This document shows, one piece after another, positions 9,279 through 18,468 of a DNA stretch of 64,000 nt. The position numbers were made by a program, and so were the translations under genes. Below the pieces are notes generated by a model, which was given only the letters and a program-made list of their open reading frames with translations, searched no databases and was not told the DNA's origin. Position 1 is the first letter of the stretch. Every line of letters begins with the position of its first letter. The DNA comes from an uncultured Eubacteriales bacterium (lineage in GTDB: Bacteria > Bacillota_I > Bacilli_A > RF39 > UBA660). The stretch lies in NCBI GenBank assembly GCA_905188025.1, contig CAJJKI010000004.1:1-64000 (forward strand), in the 5' to 3' direction.

Positions 9279-11981
9279 TTATTTTAAATTTTTAAAAATT
9301 TCTTTTACTTCTTTTAGGTAAGTAATTATATTTTTGGCATTAGAACCGCCACCTTGAGCAAAGAATTTATTGCCGCCACCATTACCTTCACACTTTGTAC
9401 ATATATCTTTTATTATATTTCCACAGTGAATTTTATCGTTGTCAATATTTGTTTTGCAGATTATATTAACATTAGATTTATTCATGTTAGCAATTAATAC
9501 AAAGATATTTTTTTCTTGATTTGTAATGTTATCAACTAGTTGTTTTAATGTTGGTATGTCATAATTACTTGTAGTAGCGATAATTGTATTGTAACCATTT
9601 ATTTCTTCTTTTACTTTTAAGAAATCTGTAATATTTTCTAGAGATTTATTAGTTAACTCTTCGTTAATATTTTTTTCTAATTTCTTTATTGATATTTTTA
9701 AGCGTTCTAGTTGTTCTTTATAGTATACAACGTCGGCATAGCTATCTAATTCTTGGTATTCTATATCAAAATCAAAGCAACATTTTACTTTTTCAGCAGT
9801 AGCTTGTTTAATTAGTGTTTTTGATTTTTCTAGAAGTTTTGTTATTTCTTCGGTGTATGGTTTTGTTATTTTCTTTAGTTCTTCAGGAATTAGGTTATCA
9901 GTTGTTCCTTCGATACGATAAGTATCACTACCTTTGTTTTCTAGTTTTAGGATTGCTATTTTTTCTATATCTTTGGTATTTTTGACGTGAGTACCTCCAC
10001 ATAATTCAATAGAATCTCCCATCATTACTACTCTAACAATGTCATCATATTTATCTTCAAATAAAGCCATTGCTCCTTTTTGCTTAGCTTCTTCTAGAGA
10101 CATATACTCTATTTTGCTTGGAGAAGATGATTTTACTTTTTCATTAGCTAGTTGTTCTATTTCTACAATCATTTTATCAGAAAGTTTTCCACGGTAAGTA
10201 AAGTCAAATCTGAATGTGTTGTTGTCTACTCTACTTCCGGCTTGGTGAACACTGTTACCTAACAAATCTTGAAGAGTTCTTTGTAGTAAGTGGGTAGCTG
10301 AGTGATTTCTTGTTGTAGCAGCACGAAATTCTGGATCTACGCTAGCAATAATACTTTCTCCTTTTATGATTGTTCCTTCAATAACTTTAACTTTTAGGAG
10401 GTGCTGTTTGTTAGGACATTTAATGACGTCTAAGACTTCTAGTTGACAACTGTTATTTTTCAAGGTACCTTTATCGCTTACTTGGCCACCACTTTCAGCA
10501 TAGAATGGATTTTCGTGAATGAAAATATAACATTCAGTATTACATTTATTTACAAATTTATCATTTTTAATTATTTCTTGGATGAATGTTTTTACTTCGA
10601 GGGTCTCATATCCTACAAATTTGCTTGGTTCTTTGTAGTTTAAGAGAAGCTCATTTTGGACATTCATGCTTGAATCAACTTTACGATTACGACGAGCTGT
10701 CTCTTTTTGCACTTCCATATATTTTTTGAAGCCTTCGTTATCAACGATAAAGCCACGCTCATTGGCACATTCTTCTGTTAACTCAATTGGATAACCATAT
10801 GTATCATATAGTTTGAAAGCATCATTACCACTAATCATATTATTTTTTGAAGTTGTAAATATTTCTTCAAGCTTCTTTTCACCTTGAAGTAATGTTTTTT
10901 GGAATAGTTCTTCTTCTTTAGTTATAAGTTCTTTGATCATATTACGATTAGTTTCTAGTTCAGGGTATATTTCCTTGTAGTTATCTACGACAATATCAGC
11001 AAGAGAGGCCATAAATGTGTGAGATATATTTAGTTTGCGACCCATGCGTGCTGCACGACGAAGTAATCTTCTTAGGACATAGCCACGGCCGTAGTTTTCA
11101 AATGAAGCACCATCTGACAAGGCAAAAGTTAAGGTTCTTACATGATCAGCGATTACTTTAAACTCCATTTGACCTAAATATTTGATTAGAGCTTGTTCTT
11201 CAATACCATGCATGATTGGTAAAAATAAATCTGTTTCGTAATTTGTTTCAGCGTTTTGCATGATACAAGCCATTCTTTCAACGCCCATTCCTGTATCAAT
11301 ATTTTTGCTTGGTAGTTCTTGATATTTGTCTCTTGGAACACCTTCTTTGGCATTGTATTGACTGAAAACATTATTCCATATTTCTATATAACGATCATTT
11401 TCAATTTCTTTTTCTAATAATTTTATACCTAATTTTTCTTTATCATATTTTGGACCACGATCATAGAATATTTCAGAATCTGGGCCACATGGACCTTCTC
11501 CAATTTCCCAGAAGTTGCCACGTAATTTGATTATGTGATCTTTAGGCATTCCTAGAGAAAGCCATTTGTTATAAGCATCGGTGTCACTTGGATATACTGT
11601 TACATATAATTTTTCTTTATCGAAGCCAAAGTATTTCGGACTGGTTAGTAGTTCCATAGCCCATGTTAATGCTTCGTCTTTGAAATAATCTCCGATAGAG
11701 AAATTTCCTAGCATTTGGAAAAATGTGTGATGTCTTGCTGTTACTCCTACTGATTCTATATCACCAGTTCTAATACATTTTTGACAACTAGTTATTCTTC
11801 TATTTTGGGGAACTATTGTACCATCAAAATATTTTTTTAGTGGAGTTACGCCAGCGTTTATCCATAATACTGTAGGGTCATCGTGTGGAATTAGACTAGC
11901 GGATTCTATTTCTGTGTGTCCGTGGGCTTTAAAAAAGTCTAGGTACATTCTAATTATTTGATTCCCGGTTAATTTTTTCAT
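9279..11981 (-). CDS. alaS: Alanine--tRNA ligase
   Basis: A 900-residue class II synthetase of normal size. Seen in order: the catalytic core with TGDIESVGVTARHHTFFQMLGNFS; the editing domain with the zinc-binding HSATHLLQ and CGGTHV motifs; and the C-terminal DHHA1 domain ending in GNGGGNKFFAQGGG. It charges tRNA-Ala; a tRNA-Ala(TGC) with the G3:U70 identity pair is at 26004. The ATG overlaps the stop codon of the upstream kinase-like gene by one base (TAATG). The pair is preceded by an alanine T-box. Confidence 0.98.
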   Translation of the reverse strand: MKKLTGNQIIRMYLDFFKAHGHTEIESASLIPHDDPTVLWINAGVTPLKKYFDGTIVPQNRRITSCQKCIRTGDIESVGVTARHHTFFQMLGNFSIGDYFKDEALTWAMELLTSPKYFGFDKEKLYVTVYPSDTDAYNKWLSLGMPKDHIIKLRGNFWEIGEGPCGPDSEIFYDRGPKYDKEKLGIKLLEKEIENDRYIEIWNNVFSQYNAKEGVPRDKYQELPSKNIDTGMGVERMACIMQNAETNYETDLFLPIMHGIEEQALIKYLGQMEFKVIADHVRTLTFALSDGASFENYGRGYVLRRLLRRAARMGRKLNISHTFMASLADIVVDNYKEIYPELETNRNMIKELITKEEELFQKTLLQGEKKLEEIFTTSKNNMISGNDAFKLYDTYGYPIELTEECANERGFIVDNEGFKKYMEVQKETARRNRKVDSSMNVQNELLLNYKEPSKFVGYETLEVKTFIQEIIKNDKFVNKCNTECYIFIHENPFYAESGGQVSDKGTLKNNSCQLEVLDVIKCPNKQHLLKVKVIEGTIIKGESIIASVDPEFRAATTRNHSATHLLQRTLQDLLGNSVHQAGSRVDNNTFRFDFTYRGKLSDKMIVEIEQLANEKVKSSSPSKIEYMSLEEAKQKGAMALFEDKYDDIVRVVMMGDSIELCGGTHVKNTKDIEKIAILKLENKGSDTYRIEGTTDNLIPEELKKITKPYTEEITKLLEKSKTLIKQATAEKVKCCFDFDIEYQELDSYADVVYYKEQLERLKISIKKLEKNINEELTNKSLENITDFLKVKEEINGYNTIIATTSNYDIPTLKQLVDNITNQEKNIFVLIANMNKSNVNIICKTNIDNDKIHCGNIIKDICTKCEGNGGGNKFFAQGGGSNAKNIITYLKEVKEIFKNLK

Positions 11982-12547
11982 TATCTTCTCATCTCTTCTT
12001 TCTTGGACATATAGCCTAAGATATCAGTTAATTGGTCTACTGCTTCTACTACCCCTTTGTTGTTGCAAATGAAGTAATCGGCAAAAGCAATTGGTTGTGC
12101 TTTTTCAAGTTTTTCTAGTTCTGATATATCTCTATATTCGGCTTCACTATTTGATAGTGGTCTTGCAGGTCTTTGAATTAATCTTTTATATCTAAGTTTT
12201 TTGTCAGTAACGACAGCAATTACTTTCATGTTAGGAAGTTCATCAATTAGATATTTGTATTCTGCCCATGAGTATAAGCCATCAAGTACGACGTTATCAG
12301 TCTTGGCTAATTCTTTTATTTCTGGTAATAATACTTTGGCATAAGCAGACATTCCTAATTCTTGACGTAATTTTTCACGAATTTTTCTTTCATTATCAGG
12401 ATTTACTTCAAGATTGGCTTCGGCTAATTTTTTCATAGTTACGCCTCCAAAATATACTCTTTTGTATCCTAAGTATTCCTCTAAATAATTGGCAACTACA
12501 CTTTTTCCAGCGCCACACATACCTACTACTGCGATTATTTTTTTCAT
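11981..12547 (-). CDS. Dephospho-CoA kinase-like / UPF0200-like P-loop kinase
   Basis: A 188-residue cytosolic P-loop protein. GMCGAGKS (residues 9-16) is a Walker A motif; RLIQRPARPLS resembles a kinase lid; and AFADYFICNN resembles the ADYFI strand near the end of dephospho-CoA kinase-like and UPF0200 proteins. It is shorter and more divergent than true CoaE, so the substrate is open. It lies directly between the alanine T-box and alaS and overlaps alaS by one base, so both should be induced by uncharged tRNA-Ala. The start is preceded by GAGGAGG. It could be a nucleotide or dephospho-CoA kinase. Confidence 0.65.
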   Translation of the reverse strand: MKKIIAVVGMCGAGKSVVANYLEEYLGYKRVYFGGVTMKKLAEANLEVNPDNERKIREKLRQELGMSAYAKVLLPEIKELAKTDNVVLDGLYSWAEYKYLIDELPNMKVIAVVTDKKLRYKRLIQRPARPLSNSEAEYRDISELEKLEKAQPIAFADYFICNNKGVVEAVDQLTDILGYMSKKEEMRR

Positions 12548-12620
12548 ATTTTTTTCCTCCTCTTATAAATAATCTATTTTTTTCTTTTAATTATTTCCTT
12601 TTAAATAAATTTTCTTAAAT

Positions 12621-12820
12621 AAAAAAGCGAACTAATTCATTTCTAGGAACGAATTAATCCGCGGTACCATCCTAATTATATATTTTGTATATATAACCTT
12701 AATTTTGATAACGGTTCTAGCCGGTGAGGATTGGTCACATTAATAGAAGGAGCTTTCAAATAAATTTCTTATCCATTTACACCAACCATGGATTCTCTAT
12801 GAAGAATTTTTATTTTACTT
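12621..12820 (-). promoter_or_regulatory. T-box riboswitch, alanine-specific
   Basis: The minus strand carries the T-box core AGGATGGTACCGCGG (12659-12673) and a terminator with arms GCGGATTAATTCG and GAATTAGTTCGC ending in TTTTTT (12621-12626). Upstream lies a Stem I with GGTTGGTGTAAATGG. The specifier reads GAAAGCTCC, giving GCU (Ala), in agreement with the downstream alaS. Binding of uncharged tRNA-Ala should form the antiterminator and allow transcription of the kinase-like gene and alaS. Confidence 0.93.
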
Positions 12821-12840
12821 ATCTTCTACATTTTTTATTA

Positions 12841-13050
12841 TTACATAAATTTATTCATTTGTTTCATCATTTGATTTATTTGTTTTTGTGATGGTGTTCT
12901 CCCCATACCACTCATCATTGCTTTAATCATTTGTTCATTTATTGGGGGATTCTTTTTTAAATATTTTTTCATATATGTTCTAGCAATGAAGAATCCTGCA
13001 ACTCCTCCTGCTATTAAGCCAACTAATAAATATAAAATATCTTTTAGCAT
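12841..13050 (-). CDS. yneF: YneF family (UPF0154) protein
   Basis: A 69-residue protein with one N-terminal membrane helix (about 4-24, [15 protein letters not shown]) and a basic cytoplasmic tail with [26 protein letters not shown], the family signature of YneF. The function is unknown. It follows tkt and sirA, the order seen in Bacillus subtilis (tkt-yneE-yneF). Confidence 0.9.
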   Translation of the reverse strand: MLKDILYLLVGLIAGGVAGFFIARTYMKKYLKKNPPINEQMIKAMMSGMGRTPSQKQINQMMKQMNKFM

Positions 13051-13075
13051 ATTAATACGTCCTTTCTTTAGTTAA

Positions 13076-13513
13076 TTATACTAAACTTAAGTTATTTTGT
13101 CTATCTTTATTTAACAAATCTAGCCAAAAATAGTCTTTATTTTTGAAATCACATACAAATATGTTATCAAGAGTGCTGTTTAAATCATTTAAAAATACAG
13201 AATATATATCATTTGTTTTGAGGATTAAGCATGTAGAAGTTATTGTTAAAATATTGTATTTTCCATTATTTAGAAAATGGATATTGTTATCACGTGTATA
13301 GTTTTGACTTGATTTATTAATGTTATATATGTATTCATTTAGAGCTAATTTATTAAATTCAATGGCAAATTTCTTGTAGTATCTATAGCTTAGTAATTCA
13401 TCATATTCTTTTGTATAGTATAATTCTTCAATTATTTTGTACATTTTGTAAGGCCATTTTTTATATATGTAAGCAAAATATTTATTAATTTTAAAGATAT
13501 AATATGTTCGCAT
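13076..13513 (-). CDS. sirA: SirA-like sporulation inhibitor of replication
   Basis: A 145-residue protein lying exactly where B. subtilis has yneE/sirA, between tkt and yneF. The N-terminus (RTYYIFKINKYFAYIYKKW) and C-terminus (CDFKNKDYFWLDLL) align with the matching ends of Bacillus SirA (HYYTYLIKEEFANHYF and MDFNAKRYGWL). SirA binds DnaA domain I and blocks new rounds of replication at the onset of sporulation. An exact Spo0A-box heptamer lies 44 bases upstream, and B. subtilis sirA is a direct Spo0A target. Overall identity is low, so the call rests on synteny, end motifs and regulation. Confidence 0.78.
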   Translation of the reverse strand: MRTYYIFKINKYFAYIYKKWPYKMYKIIEELYYTKEYDELLSYRYYKKFAIEFNKLALNEYIYNINKSSQNYTRDNNIHFLNNGKYNILTITSTCLILKTNDIYSVFLNDLNSTLDNIFVCDFKNKDYFWLDLLNKDRQNNLSLV

Positions 13514-13535
13514 AGTATCACCATATAATATCTTA

Positions 13536-13563
13536 GCTTTTTAACTATGTATTTTTTGTCGAA
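13536..13563 (-). promoter_or_regulatory. Candidate Spo0A box and promoter of sirA
   Basis: The heptamer TTCGACA (13557-13563; TGTCGAA on the plus strand) exactly matches the Spo0A box. It overlaps a -35-like TCGACA. A TAAGAT box follows after 21 bases, then the sirA start. A 21-22 base spacer with a 0A box over the -35 is the known form of Spo0A-activated sigma-A promoters (spoIIE, spoIIG). No experiment supports this site here. Confidence 0.6.
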
Positions 13564-13573
13564 TTATGAGCTA

Positions 13574-15544
13574 TTATATACTATTTTTTATCTTTATGAT
13601 AATGCTGGCTAGGTCTAGTTCAAACTCATTTTGTAGTTCTTCAGGGGTTCCACTTTTTCCAAATGTGTTTATGTTAATTATATCTTCATCATTTTTTACT
13701 AGACGATATAGTGTTGGGTCATTTGAAAATTCTATTACCATACGCTTATATCCTTTTGGTAAGACTTGATTTTGATATTCTTTTGACTGCTTGAAAAATT
13801 CTTTTATATTTGGCATTGATACAATTCTTGCTTCAATAAAGTTTTTTAATAATTCTTGTTTTAATTTCATGGCAAGAGTAACTTCAGAGCCGGATGCAAT
13901 TAAGATTACGTCTAGGCGATTTTTTACTTCGCTAATAACATAACCACCTAAAGATGTTTCTTCGATTGAAGTGTATTTGTAGCTTTCTGTTGGATTTTTA
14001 GAGATAACTAGAGCTGCTGGCTTTTTATTTTTTAATATCAATTGCCATGAACCAATTAATTCTTTATAATCACAGGGACGATATACTTCTAAATTAGGAA
14101 TTGTACGTAACATTGATAATTCTTCAATTGGTTGATGAGTTTTACCATCTTGACCTATCATAAAACTATCATGAGTGAAAATATATGTTACCGGTAAGTT
14201 CATGATGGCAGTATTTCTTATTGATGGTTTCATATTATCTGCGAAGGTTAAAAATGTTGATCCAAAGCAGCGAATATTGGTCAAAGCGATACCATTTAAT
14301 ATTGCTCCCATGGCATTTTCTCTAACTCCAAAAGCAATATTTTTATTTTGATAACTATCAGCTGTATAATTGCCTCCATTTTTTAAATAAGTTTTTGTGG
14401 ATGAAACTACGTCTGCAGAGCCACCGATAAAACGGTCAATAAAGGTTGATATTACATTCATTATTTGAAAATTAATATCACGCATTGTTTTATCTAAAAA
14501 TAGTTTTTCTTTATCAATTACTTTTTCTAAATCTAAGATAATATCTTCATCGTTTATAAGATCATTTAGTTTTTCCACTTCACTTTCACTGGCTGTATTA
14601 ACATATTCTTGGTAATCTTTATACCAATCGCTATAAGCAAATTCATTTCTTTCTTTAATGCTTCTACGAAGATGGCGAAGGTTATCTTCATCAATTTCAA
14701 ATGGTCCTGTTCCTTTTAGTTTTTCTCTAATTTGATGCAAATCATCGTCTTCTAGTTTACTATGAATTTTATTGGTGTTTTCATATTCTGAACCTTTTCC
14801 TAGAATTGTATTTACTATTATTAGAGTTGGTTGTTTACTTTTGTTGGCGGCTTCTAAGGCTTTATTTATTTCAGATAGTTTATCACCGTTTTTAACTGTT
14901 AAAACGCACCAGTCAAGAGCGGCATACATATTGGCTATTTTTTCATTATAATCTTTATCTAGGGCGCCATCTAGGGTCATCTTGTTAGCATCATACAAAA
15001 CAATTAGATTATTTAACTTGTATTCGCCGGCAAGGGATGCTGCTTCATAAGATATTCCTTCCATTAAATCTCCATCACTGCAAAGGCAATATGTATTATA
15101 GTTAAATAGAGTTAATTTTTTAGTATTATATTTGCTTTCTAAATGCTTTTCTGCTATAGCCATACCTACTGCAGTGGCAAATCCTTGTCCTAGTGATCCA
15201 GTGGTTGCTTCAATTCTTTTCTTTATGTTTAGTTCTGGATGACCTGGAGTTTGGGAATTTATATGGCGATATTTTTTTAAGTCATCAATGCTAAAATCAC
15301 CGGTTGTGGCATATATTGTGGCATATAGTAAGGCAGACCCATGCCCTGCTGAGAGAACAAAGCGATCTCGATTACACCATTCTGGCCTATCAATGTCATA
15401 AACCATGTGGTTGGCAAATAATGTATATATCATTGGAGCGGCACTTAGACAAATACCTGGATGACCACTGCCGGCATTTTGTATCATATCAAGGGATAAT
15501 AATTTTATATCATCAATCATTCTTTTTTCATCTAATTTTGACAT
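13574..15544 (-). CDS. tkt: Transketolase
   Basis: A 656-residue thiamine-diphosphate enzyme of the non-oxidative pentose phosphate pathway, of normal length. Visible are GHPGICLSAAP near residue 27, the ThDP/Mg motif GDGDLMEGISYEAA-like CSDGDLMEGISYE, the pyrimidine domain with GVRENAMGAILNGIAL and HDSFMIGQDGKTHQP, and a C-terminal domain with VSMPNIKEFFKQ. It supplies ribose-5-phosphate and erythrose-4-phosphate. TATAAT is seen at 15568-15573 with only a weak -35. sirA and yneF follow. Confidence 0.97.
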   Translation of the reverse strand: MSKLDEKRMIDDIKLLSLDMIQNAGSGHPGICLSAAPMIYTLFANHMVYDIDRPEWCNRDRFVLSAGHGSALLYATIYATTGDFSIDDLKKYRHINSQTPGHPELNIKKRIEATTGSLGQGFATAVGMAIAEKHLESKYNTKKLTLFNYNTYCLCSDGDLMEGISYEAASLAGEYKLNNLIVLYDANKMTLDGALDKDYNEKIANMYAALDWCVLTVKNGDKLSEINKALEAANKSKQPTLIIVNTILGKGSEYENTNKIHSKLEDDDLHQIREKLKGTGPFEIDEDNLRHLRRSIKERNEFAYSDWYKDYQEYVNTASESEVEKLNDLINDEDIILDLEKVIDKEKLFLDKTMRDINFQIMNVISTFIDRFIGGSADVVSSTKTYLKNGGNYTADSYQNKNIAFGVRENAMGAILNGIALTNIRCFGSTFLTFADNMKPSIRNTAIMNLPVTYIFTHDSFMIGQDGKTHQPIEELSMLRTIPNLEVYRPCDYKELIGSWQLILKNKKPAALVISKNPTESYKYTSIEETSLGGYVISEVKNRLDVILIASGSEVTLAMKLKQELLKNFIEARIVSMPNIKEFFKQSKEYQNQVLPKGYKRMVIEFSNDPTLYRLVKNDEDIININTFGKSGTPEELQNEFELDLASIIIKIKNSI

Positions 15545-15718
15545 TTCTCTTACCTACTTTCAAGTAAATTATATCATAATTCTGTTACGATTGAAAGTTT
15601 TTTAATTAAATTGATGATTATTGTATCTTTATTTTACTTATATGGCATTAATATGTGATAATGATCAAATTTTATTTTAGCTTTGTTGAAGTTTTTTTAA
15701 TTTAATACTTTTATACAT

Positions 15719-15747
15719 AAAAAACCACCAACGTAGTTAGTTGATGG
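15719..15747 (-). terminator. Terminator of the rplS-rpmF operon
   Basis: Minus-strand stem CCATCAAC/GTTGGTGG with a 7-base loop and TTTTTT, 17 bases after the rpmF stop. Confidence 0.88.
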
Positions 15748-15763
15748 AATCTATTATTTTAAA

Positions 15764-15943
15764 TTAGTTAGCTTTTTCTAATTTATTTGCTCCTTTATAA
15801 AATCCGCATTTGGGACAAACTCTATGTGGTCTTATCATTTCACCACAATTTGTACATTTTACTAAACCGTTTGCGGTAACTTTATAATGAGTTCTTCTCA
15901 TGTTTTTTCTAGTTTTACTAATTTTTCTAAATGGAACTGCCAT
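15764..15943 (-). CDS. rpmF: 50S ribosomal protein bL32
   Basis: A 59-residue protein beginning MAVPFRKISKTRKNMRRTHY, the bL32 N-terminus. It keeps the zinc ribbon with two pairs of cysteines (CTNC and CPKC), so it is the C+ form. Its ribosome-binding site GGAGG lies inside the last codons of yceD, a classic yceD-rpmF coupling. It is the last gene of the operon. Confidence 0.97.
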   Translation of the reverse strand: MAVPFRKISKTRKNMRRTHYKVTANGLVKCTNCGEMIRPHRVCPKCGFYKGANKLEKAN

Positions 15944-15944
15944 G

Positions 15945-16421
15945 TTATTTTTCCTCCTTTGCGTTTATTAAATTTTTTAAGTTGGCAAATGGATTGTTAG
16001 CAGTATTTCTTTCTTCTTGGTATTTTTCTTCAGAAATTACTCGCCAGCCATCTCCACTTAATTCAACATCTTCATTAGTGCTACGCACCTTTGAAGGAAT
16101 TTCTACTAATATGTTTTGCCATGAAACATCTATAAGATTTAGTTCTGTTTTGTCTTTGTCTAGTATTTCATCTAATTCACTGTCAAATTCATATTCAACA
16201 GGTTCTAGAGTTATGTCATCTTGAAGGGTCATACTTCCTTTAATGTTACCAGTCATGATTAATTCATTTTCTTCATCAATTTTTATTTTGGCGTTAATAG
16301 AAACATTATGCAATTCTTTAATTAGGGAGCCTTCTATATATTCATTTGGGATTGTAATGTTTTCGTTAATACTTATATATGGTACCCTATTAGTTATTAG
16401 TTTTGTTAAATCTATTTTCAT
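15945..16421 (-). CDS. yceD: YceD/DUF177 family protein
   Basis: A 158-residue acidic protein of the DUF177 family. The conserved core with GNIKGSMTLQDDITLEPVEYEFD replaces the cysteine-rich form found elsewhere, and the C-terminus NPFANLKNLI matches the family end. In plants and bacteria DUF177 proteins are linked to 23S rRNA maturation; the role here is inferred. It sits directly before rpmF and 18 bases after rbgA. Confidence 0.88.
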   Translation of the reverse strand: MKIDLTKLITNRVPYISINENITIPNEYIEGSLIKELHNVSINAKIKIDEENELIMTGNIKGSMTLQDDITLEPVEYEFDSELDEILDKDKTELNLIDVSWQNILVEIPSKVRSTNEDVELSGDGWRVISEEKYQEERNTANNPFANLKNLINAKEEK

Positions 16422-16439
16422 TTTATCACCTATAATCCT

Positions 16440-17282
16440 TTAATTGGGATATTCATCAAAAGTAATTTTTCCAAGATATCCATCACGTAAATCTTTAATT
16501 ACTGTGGTGTAAACTTTTTCATAATTTACTTCTTGATTTTTTATGGCTCCAATCTTTTTACCAATTGAATCAATAATTTCTATGATATCTTTACTTGTTG
16601 GTAAATTATATCTAGATATTATGTTATTTGGATAATATTTTAGCATGTTTTTAATGATATAGATTGCTACTTCTTCTGTATCTAATATTTCTTCTTTTAT
16701 TGCAGTCATTGCTGCTAAATTTAAAGCAGTTTTTTCATCGTCTAATTTTGGCCATAATATTCCAGGAGTATCAAGCAGTTCAATTTGATTATTTATTCTA
16801 ATCCATTCTAACTTTTTTGTGATTCCTGGTTTATTTCCAACATTAGTTGCTTTTTTGCCTACCAAACGATTGATTAAAGTTGATTTTCCGACATTTGGAA
16901 TACCTAAAATTAATACTCGAAGTTTTCGTGGCATTAATCCCTTTTTTGCTCTTTTTTCATTTAACTCTTTTGTTAGTTTATTGGTCTCTTCATAAATTTT
17001 GTGAAGATTTGGATTGTTTATTAAATCTACTGGAATTACATTATACCCAGCATGTTCGTAGTGTTCAATCCATTTCTGAGTCTTTTGCTGATCACACAAA
17101 TCATATTTAGTCATTATAAGTATTCGAGGTTTGTCTTTAATTAATGCATCTATGTCTTTATTTTTTGATGATCTAGGAATTCTGGCATCTATTACTTCAA
17201 AAACAATATCAATCAAATCTATTTTTTCTTTGATTTCTCTTTTGGTTTTTGCCATATGCCCAGGATACCAATTTATTGCCAT
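16440..17282 (-). CDS. rbgA: Ribosome biogenesis GTPase RbgA (YlqF)
   Basis: A 280-residue circularly permuted GTPase needed for late assembly of the 50S subunit. The G4 motif TKYD (58-61) comes before G1 GIPNVGKST (127-135) and G3 DTPG, the order that defines the family. The N-terminus MAINWYPGHMAK is typical. The ATG at 17282 is chosen because GAGGTGA sits 5 bases ahead; the GTG at 17291 would lie in the binding site. It follows lepB in the operon. Confidence 0.96.
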   Translation of the reverse strand: MAINWYPGHMAKTKREIKEKIDLIDIVFEVIDARIPRSSKNKDIDALIKDKPRILIMTKYDLCDQQKTQKWIEHYEHAGYNVIPVDLINNPNLHKIYEETNKLTKELNEKRAKKGLMPRKLRVLILGIPNVGKSTLINRLVGKKATNVGNKPGITKKLEWIRINNQIELLDTPGILWPKLDDEKTALNLAAMTAIKEEILDTEEVAIYIIKNMLKYYPNNIISRYNLPTSKDIIEIIDSIGKKIGAIKNQEVNYEKVYTTVIKDLRDGYLGKITFDEYPN

Positions 17283-17295
17283 AAGAGTCACCTCG

Positions 17296-17796
17296 CTATC
17301 TTATTTTTTTTATTGGCCAAAGACTTATTGTTGTTTTTCCTTCAATGTCTTTTTTATCAATTAATCCAATAATTCTACTATCTGAAGAAACTTGTCTATT
17401 GTCTCCTAATACTAGATATTTATCTTTGGGAATTTTATCGCAATTGCAAATACTTTTTAATGTAAAGTCTTCAGTATCAAAATTATACTCTTCAGTATTT
17501 ACTTCATGACCGTTTATATATAAAGTATTATTACGATATTCTACTGTTTCTCCAGGCAAACCGATTACTCTTTTAATTATTTCGCTTTTACCAATATTTA
17601 TAACTACTATATCATTTCTTTTTATATCGCTAAAGTGATAACCAATTTTATTTAATAATAGTACTTGACCATCTTTTAAAGTTGGTACCATTGAATCTCC
17701 TACTACAATAACCGGGGTTACGATAAAGGTTCTTATTAGTACTACTACTATAATTATGACAGCATAAGGAATTAGATTTTTTATTTTCTCTTTCAC
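17296..17796 (-). CDS. lepB: Type I signal peptidase
   Basis: A membrane serine protease that removes signal peptides from exported proteins. With the GTG start at 17796 (GGAGG just ahead) the protein has 166 residues: one membrane helix (about 10-28), catalytic Ser35 in GDSMVPTL, and catalytic Lys75 in KRVIGLPGE, then GDNRQVSSDSR near the end. This is the bacterial Ser-Lys type, not the ER/SipW type. No ATG is available before the active site; the longer frame needs a TTG at 17811. Confidence 0.93.
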   Translation of the reverse strand: MKEKIKNLIPYAVIIIVVVLIRTFIVTPVIVVGDSMVPTLKDGQVLLLNKIGYHFSDIKRNDIVVINIGKSEIIKRVIGLPGETVEYRNNTLYINGHEVNTEEYNFDTEDFTLKSICNCDKIPKDKYLVLGDNRQVSSDSRIIGLIDKKDIEGKTTISLWPIKKIR

Positions 17797-17846
17797 TTTA
17801 CCTCCACACAATATACAATATAAAGAAAATAAACTCGAACAGTTTA

Positions 17847-18203
17847 TTATCTTTCTTCTTTGATGTTATAACGACCTTCTCTGTTTCTCAAGAAATATAA
17901 TTTTGCTCTTCTAACAACGCCTTTTTTAACTACTTCGATTGAAGCAATGTTTGGGCTATGGATTGGGAACGTTTTTTCAACACCAACACCAGAAGATATT
18001 TTTCTAACTGTAAATGTTTCTGTTGCACCTGTTCCTTTTCTTGAAATGACTACTCCTTCAAAGTTTTGGATTCTTTCTTTTTCTTTTCCACCTTTTACTT
18101 CAGTGATTTTACAACCTACATTAACAGTGTATCCAACTCTGAATTCAGGAATGTCTTTCTTGATTTGCTTTTCATTAATTTTTTCAATTAAATTTTTAGC
18201 CAT
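17847..18203 (-). CDS. rplS: 50S ribosomal protein bL19
   Basis: A 118-residue protein with the bL19 segments [52 protein letters not shown] and the C-terminal [14 protein letters not shown]. The ATG at 18203 is used because AAGGAG lies 10 bases ahead; the GTG at 18212 is too close to it. It heads the rplS-lepB-rbgA-yceD-rpmF operon. Confidence 0.97.
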   Translation of the reverse strand: MAKNLIEKINEKQIKKDIPEFRVGYTVNVGCKITEVKGGKEKERIQNFEGVVISRKGTGATETFTVRKISSGVGVEKTFPIHSPNIASIEVVKKGVVRRAKLYFLRNREGRYNIKEER

Positions 18204-18280
18204 CGTATTCACTCTCCTTTTCTTTTAACCACAATCATAAATCAGTAATAAATAGATCTAGCGGATTGCTTCATTTATAA
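18204..18280 (-). other. rplS leader region
   Basis: About 75 bases of transcribed leader lie between the promoter at 18281-18309 and rplS. L19 leader RNAs are known in Firmicutes, but I could not confirm the fold here. Confidence 0.35.
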
Positions 18281-18309
18281 ATGATATCACAGTTATTTAA
18301 AAAATACAA
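18281..18309 (-). promoter_or_regulatory. Promoter of the rplS operon
   Basis: Minus-strand TTGTAT (18304-18309), 17-base spacer, TATCAT (18281-18286). Confidence 0.75.
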
Positions 18310-18395
18310 GTTTTTTTTGTTTTATCAAGGCTTTTTGTAGAAATATTTAAGAAATACTAGTTTTTTATAGTGATTTTTTTAATACTTAAGAAATA

Positions 18396-18455
18396 AAAGT
18401 TTACTGTTTTTATGTGGACTCTGAATAAGAGACATAGTTTTGCAGTAAACTTTTT
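18396..18455 (-). terminator. Long-stem terminator after the 175-residue membrane protein gene
   Basis: Arms AAGTTTACTG and CAGTAAACTT enclose a second inverted repeat (ATGTCTCTT/AGTCCACAT region). Only a short TTTTATTT tail follows on the minus strand. Confidence 0.55.
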
Positions 18456-18468
18456 CAATATTTTATAA

